Shown piece by piece: positions 4,795 through 9,249 of a stretch of 9,249 nt of DNA. The notes under the pieces were generated by a model that was given only the letters and a program-made list of their open reading frames with translations, did not search any database and was not told the DNA's origin. The stretch spans positions 1-9,249 of the forward strand of contig JAPYQX010000097.1 of assembly GCA_029937135.1 (NCBI GenBank). The letters run 5' to 3'. The stretch's first letter is position 1, and the number at the start of each line of letters is the position of its first letter. A program made the translations under genes and the position numbers. This stretch comes from Nitrospinota bacterium (GTDB taxonomy: Bacteria > UBA8248).

Positions 4795-6723
4795 CTACCT
4801 CAAAAATTTACGGCGGACGGGGCCCTCTGTCATCAGGAGCATGATCGGCCGCCCGTGCGGACAGGTCCAGCGCCCCGGCGTTTTGTCGATTTCCTCCACC
4901 AGGGAGGCCACCTCCTCGGGATGGAGGGAATGCGCTGCTTTTATGGCGCCCTTGCAGCTCATCCGCGCGATAATCCCGTCGATAAGGTCCGGAAAACTCA
5001 TCGGCTCGTCCAGATCCGCCAGTCCCTCCACCACGCGGCGAACCGCGCCCGCCGGATCGCGGTCGGCCAGGAGAGCGGGAACGGCGCGAACCAGATACTC
5101 CCCCACCCCGACGGATTCAAGCTCGAATCCGGAGCGCTCAAGCGTCTCGGCGTGCTCATCGAGGCGCAAAGCCTCCTCGGGCCTGAGCGTGATCGTCTGG
5201 GGCACCAGCGCCGCTTGCCGCTCCACGACACCTGTCCGGAATTGATCCCGAAACCGGTTGTAGAGAACCCTTTCGTGGGCGGCATGCTGGTCCACGAAAA
5301 CAAGACCCTGATCCGACTCGAACAAGAGAAAACATTGCGCCCACTGTCCCATATAGCGGCACTCGCTCAACCGAATAGGACAGGAGGGATCCGGCGGGAC
5401 AAGAACCTTATCGAGCGGAAACGAGCCGTGCGGCAACTGTCTGATAGCGGGGTCCGCCGCCTCTCCATTTACGGGGAGATTCTCTATCTCAGCGTCAAGG
5501 GGCTGAATACCGGCCGCCACCACCGGCAGCGGGCCGGCCGCCTGAACCCGGGTTTCCGTGCCGCCATCCATTCGCGGGATATACCCTCCCCCTCTCAGCA
5601 GAGCCGGGCCTCTACCCAGCCCTTGACCCGGCCCTCCAAACCCACCGGCCCTCGAAGCGCCGGGAGGGGGCATGGGAGTTTCCGGTCCATTGGGTTTGTG
5701 CAGAATCAAGCGGGGACGCCGGGAAGGCGAACCCAGCCTGGACATGACCGATTCGTAGACAAAATCGTGCACGGCGCCTCCGCGCCGGAACCGGACCTCT
5801 TCCTTTGCTGGATGAACGTTAACGTCCACCTCCTCGTGAGGAATATCAAGGAATAGGGCAAATACCGGATGCCGCCCGCCCGGCAAAAAACTCCGGTAGG
5901 CTTGTGAAATCGCGTGAACGAGAAGGCGATCCCGAACCGGTCTCCCGTTCACGAAAAAGTACTGGCTGTCGCGGTTGGACCGGGTAAGCGTCGGTGCGCC
6001 GGCCCATCCGCCGAGGCGGATACCGTCGCGCTCGGCTTCGGGCATTTCTATCAGATGAGGAAGTGAATCCTTCCCGAGAAGCTCCGCCGCCCTCTCCAGC
6101 CGTTTTTGAGTCGGCTTCAAATCGAGAACGGTGCGGTCCCCGTGACGGAGAACAAATTCCGTCCCGGGATGAGCCATCGCCGCGCGGCTGACGACTTCGA
6201 TGCAACGGGAAAACTCCGTATTCTTTGTTTTAAGGAATTTCCGGCGCGCGGGTACATTAAAAAAAAGCGAGCGAATGTCGATTTCGGTGCCCTCGGGCGC
6301 GCCCATCTCGACGACGCGGATTACCCGTCCTCCCTCGATTCGCACCTCGCTTCCAAGCGGCTCGCCGCGCCGGCGCGTGGTGAGGACCACCTTGCTCACC
6401 GCCGCGATGCTGGGAAGAGCCTCGCCCCTGAACCCCAGGGTCACGACGGCGTGCAGGTCTTTTTCGGAGGAAATTTTGCTCGTGGCGTGACGCTCGAAGG
6501 CCAGCAATGCGTCATCGCGGCCCATTCCCTCCCCATCGTCGCGCACCCGGATTCTTCTGGCGCCACCCGACTCGAGGTCCACCAAAATGGAGCGGGCCCC
6601 GGCATCCAGGCTGTTTTCGACCAATTCCTTCAAGGCGGACGCCGGACGCTGGACCACCTCACCCGCGGCTATTTTGTTCGCCAAATTCTCGGGCAAAACC
6701 CGTATCCGGCTTGCGGAATCCAT
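4795..6723 (-). CDS. mutL: DNA mismatch repair protein MutL
   Basis: The protein has 642 residues, within the usual MutL range. MutL is the ATP-dependent mediator between MutS and the downstream excision machinery. The N-terminal GHKL ATPase shows KELVENSLDAGA (32-43; Glu33 and Asn37 match the catalytic and Mg-binding residues), RDDGEGM (61-67), ATSKI (80-84) and GFRGEAL (97-103). QYFFVNGR (254-261) and NVHPAKEEVRF (302-312) close the transducer domain. A Pro/Gly-rich linker covers about 340-440. The C-terminal domain carries endonuclease-type motifs: DQHAAHE (478-484), SCKGAIKAAHSL (589-600), CPHGRP (621-626) and terminal FLR. The last Glu of DQHA(X)2E(X)4E is Asn489. The ATG at 6723 has GGAG (6734-6731) 7 nt upstream and a good promoter, so the start is secure. 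It is divergent from mazG and upstream of guaB. Confidence 0.97.
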   Translation of the reverse strand: MDSASRIRVLPENLANKIAAGEVVQRPASALKELVENSLDAGARSILVDLESGGARRIRVRDDGEGMGRDDALLAFERHATSKISSEKDLHAVVTLGFRGEALPSIAAVSKVVLTTRRRGEPLGSEVRIEGGRVIRVVEMGAPEGTEIDIRSLFFNVPARRKFLKTKNTEFSRCIEVVSRAAMAHPGTEFVLRHGDRTVLDLKPTQKRLERAAELLGKDSLPHLIEMPEAERDGIRLGGWAGAPTLTRSNRDSQYFFVNGRPVRDRLLVHAISQAYRSFLPGGRHPVFALFLDIPHEEVDVNVHPAKEEVRFRRGGAVHDFVYESVMSRLGSPSRRPRLILHKPNGPETPMPPPGASRAGGFGGPGQGLGRGPALLRGGGYIPRMDGGTETRVQAAGPLPVVAAGIQPLDAEIENLPVNGEAADPAIRQLPHGSFPLDKVLVPPDPSCPIRLSECRYMGQWAQCFLLFESDQGLVFVDQHAAHERVLYNRFRDQFRTGVVERQAALVPQTITLRPEEALRLDEHAETLERSGFELESVGVGEYLVRAVPALLADRDPAGAVRRVVEGLADLDEPMSFPDLIDGIIARMSCKGAIKAAHSLHPEEVASLVEEIDKTPGRWTCPHGRPIMLLMTEGPVRRKFLR

Positions 6724-6750
6724 CGAAATACTCCATGGGGCGTGAAAGCG

Positions 6751-6779
6751 ATAATCCCTGAATGTGGTGGTGATGTCAA
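6751..6779 (-). promoter_or_regulatory. mutL sigma-70 promoter
   Basis: On the minus strand a perfect TTGACA (6779-6774) and GATTAT (6756-6751, 4/6 match) are separated by the optimal 17 nt. Transcription would begin near 6744, giving a leader of about 20 nt that still includes the GGAG ribosome binding site. This is the best promoter candidate in the window. Confidence 0.6.
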
Positions 6780-6791
6780 GGCATACACCAC
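6767..6791. repeat. Inverted repeat over the mutL -35 box
   Basis: GTGGTG (6767-6772) and CACCAC (6786-6791) form a 6-bp inverted repeat whose 13-nt spacer contains the TTGACA of the mutL promoter. Another GTGGTG lies at 6764-6769. It might bind a regulator in the divergent mutL/mazG region, but short arms like these arise by chance. Confidence 0.25.
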
Positions 6792-6797
6792 TATATT

Positions 6798-6828
6798 TTG
6801 TGGTTCAAGCAATTATCCGTGATATAAG
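6798..6828 (+). promoter_or_regulatory. Weak promoter candidate for mazG-recD2
   Basis: TATAAG (6823-6828) matches five of six -10 positions. The only -35 candidate is TTGTGG (6798-6803), with a 19-nt spacer and three matches. It lies in the AT-rich middle of the divergent region about 95 nt before mazG, where a promoter is expected, but the boxes are poor. Confidence 0.25.
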
Positions 6829-6920
6829 TTTGAATTCCAGGCGTGACAGGCCGCCCTCCGGGGTGTAGATTTGGGCCGCTATTCAATGCCCAATTTCCTG
6901 CCTTTATGATGAGAATCTTC

Positions 6921-7733
6921 ATGAGTGCGGATAGAAATGGATTTAACAGGGCGCTAGAGGTCATGGCTCGGCTCAGGGGGCCGGATGGATGCCCCTGGGA
7001 TCGGGAACAGGACCACAACACCCTCAAACCCTACATCATCGAAGAAGCCTACGAAGTCCTCGAGGCGATAGACTCGGGGGATGCGGAAAAACTGTGCGAG
7101 GAACTGGGCGATTTGCTCCTTCAGGTGATTTTCCATTGCCAGCTCGCGGAAGAAAAAGGGCTTTTCGATGTCTTCGAGGTTGCCGGGAAATTGGCCGATA
7201 AAATGATTGAGCGGCATCCCCATGTTTTCGGTGATGAAATGGCCCACACCACCAGGGAAGTTCTCAAGAACTGGGAAGTTTCCAAGCGAAAGGTTCGCTC
7301 AGATAAAGGCGAAAGCAACGGGGTCCCATCGATTCTCGACGGTGTTCCGGCGGCGATGCCGGCCCTTCAACGCTCCGAGCGCCTCCAAAATAAAGCCGCC
7401 CGCGTCGGGTTCGACTGGCCTGACTCGGCAGGAGCCGCCCAAAAAATCGAAGAGGAGTGGCGCGAGCTCAAGGCGGCCGTGGAGGGCGGCGATCAAACCG
7501 CCATCGAGGCGGAAATGGGTGATTTTCTATTCGCGGCGGTCAACTACTCGCGCAAACTCGGAATCAGCGCCGAGTCCTCGGCCCGCTCCTCCATCGACCG
7601 CTTTATCTCCCGATTTCACCGGATAGAATCGCAACTTCACGCCCGCGGCCTCAGCCCGGAGGATGTCCCGCTCGAAGAGCTGGACCGCCTTTGGGATGAA
7701 GCTAAAAAACACGGGGCACAAAATCCCGAATGA
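6921..7733 (+). CDS. mazG: Nucleoside triphosphate pyrophosphohydrolase MazG
   Basis: The protein has 270 residues, close to the roughly 260 of E. coli MazG, which hydrolyses (d)NTPs to monophosphates and pyrophosphate and is regarded as a house-cleaning enzyme. Two tandem MazG folds are visible. The first has LRGPDGCPWDREQ (18-30), EEAYE (41-45) and EELGD (60-64), supplying the Mg-binding Glu and Asp residues. The second has VGFDWPD (162-168), EEEWREL (177-183) and EAEMGD (196-201). The frame is open upstream to a GTG at 6843, but the family homology begins just after ATG 6921, which has a weak GAG 7 nt upstream; ATG 6906 is a second option. The stop overlaps the ATG of recD2 (ATGA), so the two are probably co-transcribed and coupled. 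Confidence 0.95.
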   Translation: MSADRNGFNRALEVMARLRGPDGCPWDREQDHNTLKPYIIEEAYEVLEAIDSGDAEKLCEELGDLLLQVIFHCQLAEEKGLFDVFEVAGKLADKMIERHPHVFGDEMAHTTREVLKNWEVSKRKVRSDKGESNGVPSILDGVPAAMPALQRSERLQNKAARVGFDWPDSAGAAQKIEEEWRELKAAVEGGDQTAIEAEMGDFLFAAVNYSRKLGISAESSARSSIDRFISRFHRIESQLHARGLSPEDVPLEELDRLWDEAKKHGAQNPE

Positions 7734-9249
7734 CCCGGCAACCTCCAAAGCAATCTAAAACTCATTCCCATCGCACCCGCATGAAAACGAGACCCCAAAC
7801 CGGCTTATTCCCCGACACCGGGGGAACGCTCGTCGGTACGGTTGACCGGATTCGGTTTCGGGCGGAGGACACGGGCTACACCGTCCTTGTCGTCCAGCCG
7901 GACGGCGATTTTCCGGCAATCGCGGTTGTGGGTCATCTGAGCAGCATCAACGAAGGCGAGCGGGTCGAATTCGAGGGAGAATGGAAAGAACACCCCCGTT
8001 TCGGAAGGCAGTTTCATGCCGCCATATCCAAGCCCATCATCCCCACCACGGCGGAGGGGATCGAAAAATTCCTGGCCTCGGGCACGGTCAAGAACATTGG
8101 CCCCGCTCTTGCGAAACGCATCGTTTCCAAATTTGGCGAAGATTCTCTCGACATCATCGATAACGAGCCGCGCCGCCTTTTGGAAATTCATGGGTTGGGA
8201 GAGAAAAAACTCGTCGGCCTCGTTGAAAGCTGGAAGAGCCAGAGCGAGATCAAGGAGGTAATGCTTTTCCTCCAGGAACACGACGTTCCCCTTCATATGG
8301 CCGCGAAAATCTATCGCGCCTACGCTTCGGCGGCGATCCAGATTCTCCGGGAAGACCCATACCGCCTCGCAACCGATATTTACGGCGTCGGGTTCCGTAC
8401 GGCGGACCGGATTGCCCAAAAACTCGGAATGCCGTTCGACTCTCCCAGCCGGTGCGCCGCGGGAGCGGTTTATGTACTCAACCAACTCGGTGAGACCGAC
8501 GGGCATGTATTTGTTCCTTATGGAGAGCTTCTTGAACGGGCTGCCGACATCCTCGAGGTGTCTCGCGAGCAGGTCGCGAATGCCGTTGAAACACTCCACA
8601 AGATCGGGGGCGTAATCATCGAGAATATTGGGTCTTCACATGGCGTGGAAAAAACCAGCCAAAGCGCGGTATACGCCCAACCCTATTACGCGGCCGAGAC
8701 CGAGGTTGCCCGCAGGCTTTCCGCGCTAATGGGCGCCGTCCGGGATGAGGCCCGCCTTGAGGCCGCCTTGCGGGGAAAAGGGGCCGTGGGCCAAACCCTT
8801 CGTGAAAAACTGGCGTCGGTTTCCCGGCGCGCCCTGGAGGGGGGGATGGCGACGGAGGATCAGAGCCGTGCCATCGAAGGGGCGCTCACCGAGAAAGTGC
8901 TTATCGTGACGGGGGGGCCGGGCACCGGCAAAACGACGATCATCGAGGCCGTCACCCGGGTTTACCGCCAACTCGGCCTGCAGGTCGTCCTCGGCGCCCC
9001 GACCGGCCGCGCCGCAAAGCGCCTCTCGGAGGTGACTAAACATGAGGCCAGAACGATCCACAGGTTACTGGAATTCAGCTGGACTTCGGGGGGGTTCCTG
9101 CGCGACGCCTCGAATCCGCTAACGGCCGACGCCGTGATTATCGATGAAACCTCCATGATGGATATTCATCTGATGGCTCATCTATTGCGGGCAACCCCCG
9201 ATACGGCCTCACTCATTATCGTCGGGGACGTGGACCAGCTTCCCTCCGT
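7730..9249 (+). CDS. recD2: RecD2-family 5'-3' DNA helicase (3' end outside window)
   Basis: An open frame runs from 7730 to the right edge (506 full codons), with no stop. It matches RecD2, the SF1B helicase found without RecBC in many bacteria and linked to fork stability and repair. Numbered from the ATG at 7730: an N-terminal beta domain (GTVDRIRFRAEDTGYTV), helix-hairpin-helix segments (about 118-136, 150-165 and 216-233, the last with YGVGFRTADRIA), REDPYRLA (207-214), Walker A GGPGTGKTT (395-403), motif Ia APTGRAAKRL (423-432), Walker B DETSMMD (472-478) and motif III GDVDQLPS (499-506). Later helicase motifs are cut off. The start is uncertain: ATG 7730 overlaps the mazG stop as ATGA, suggesting coupling, and adds 17 basic residues; ATG 7781 is closer to the first family motif but also lacks a Shine-Dalgarno sequence. 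Confidence 0.93.
   Translation, partial: MTRQPPKQSKTHSHRTRMKTRPQTGLFPDTGGTLVGTVDRIRFRAEDTGYTVLVVQPDGDFPAIAVVGHLSSINEGERVEFEGEWKEHPRFGRQFHAAISKPIIPTTAEGIEKFLASGTVKNIGPALAKRIVSKFGEDSLDIIDNEPRRLLEIHGLGEKKLVGLVESWKSQSEIKEVMLFLQEHDVPLHMAAKIYRAYASAAIQILREDPYRLATDIYGVGFRTADRIAQKLGMPFDSPSRCAAGAVYVLNQLGETDGHVFVPYGELLERAADILEVSREQVANAVETLHKIGGVIIENIGSSHGVEKTSQSAVYAQPYYAAETEVARRLSALMGAVRDEARLEAALRGKGAVGQTLREKLASVSRRALEGGMATEDQSRAIEGALTEKVLIVTGGPGTGKTTIIEAVTRVYRQLGLQVVLGAPTGRAAKRLSEVTKHEARTIHRLLEFSWTSGGFLRDASNPLTADAVIIDETSMMDIHLMAHLLRATPDTASLIIVGDVDQLPS

Noticed and set aside
4708..5856. Plus-strand 382-residue open frame
   Set aside because: It is antisense to the mutL C-terminal half, where the minus strand holds well-ordered MutL motifs. 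Its length reflects codon bias only.
7805..8599. Minus-strand 264-residue open frame
   Set aside because: It is opposite recD2, whose plus-strand frame carries helix-hairpin-helix and helicase motifs.
1..9249. Mobile element, CRISPR, toxin-antitoxin or defence island
   Set aside because: All genes are housekeeping families. No array of repeats, transposase, integrase or terminal inverted repeats is seen, and MazG here is the two-domain housekeeping type with no MazEF pair.

Overview
The window reads as a housekeeping stretch of a Gram-negative bacterial chromosome with a moderately high GC content. Third codon positions are GC-rich, long shadow frames lie opposite the real genes, and one gene encodes a FliL-type envelope protein. 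The gene content suits a deltaproteobacterium-like or related, possibly flagellated, lineage. I cannot name the taxon from sequence alone. I see no tRNA, rRNA, CRISPR array, insertion sequence, integrase or phage gene.

Layout. On the minus strand, read right to left, the order is: mutL (6723-4795); a 346-nt gap with promoter-like and terminator-like elements; guaB (4448-2958); a 139-nt gap with a strong hairpin; a FliL-like membrane protein gene that appears broken into two same-frame pieces (2818-2366 and 2167-1823); guaA (1817-282); and the first 92 codons of dnaE (278-1, cut by the window edge). The last three genes are almost touching: 5 nt from fliL-like to guaA and 3 nt from guaA to dnaE. 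A guaB-fliL-guaA-dnaE operon is therefore likely. On the plus strand, divergent from mutL, are mazG (6921-7733) and the 5' part of a recD2 helicase gene (from 7730 by a 4-nt ATGA overlap, or from 7781), which runs off the right edge.

How the genes work together. GuaB (IMP to XMP) and GuaA (XMP to GMP) are the two dedicated steps of guanine nucleotide synthesis. DnaE is the replicative polymerase that uses the nucleotides. MutL (mismatch repair), MazG (removal of aberrant NTPs and dNTPs) and RecD2 (5'-3' helicase) act in genome maintenance. The theme is nucleotide supply, replication and fidelity, with one outsider, the FliL-like protein.

The most useful observation concerns that FliL-like gene. 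Its two halves lie in the same frame but are separated by two in-frame stops. Between a C9 tract and a G8 tract (minus strand) a different frame is fully open. One extra C and one fewer G would therefore restore a single 331-residue protein with the expected FliL layout (cytoplasmic tail, membrane helix, linker, periplasmic domain). I found no convincing unknown system. The rest is well-known families plus a few regulatory candidates.
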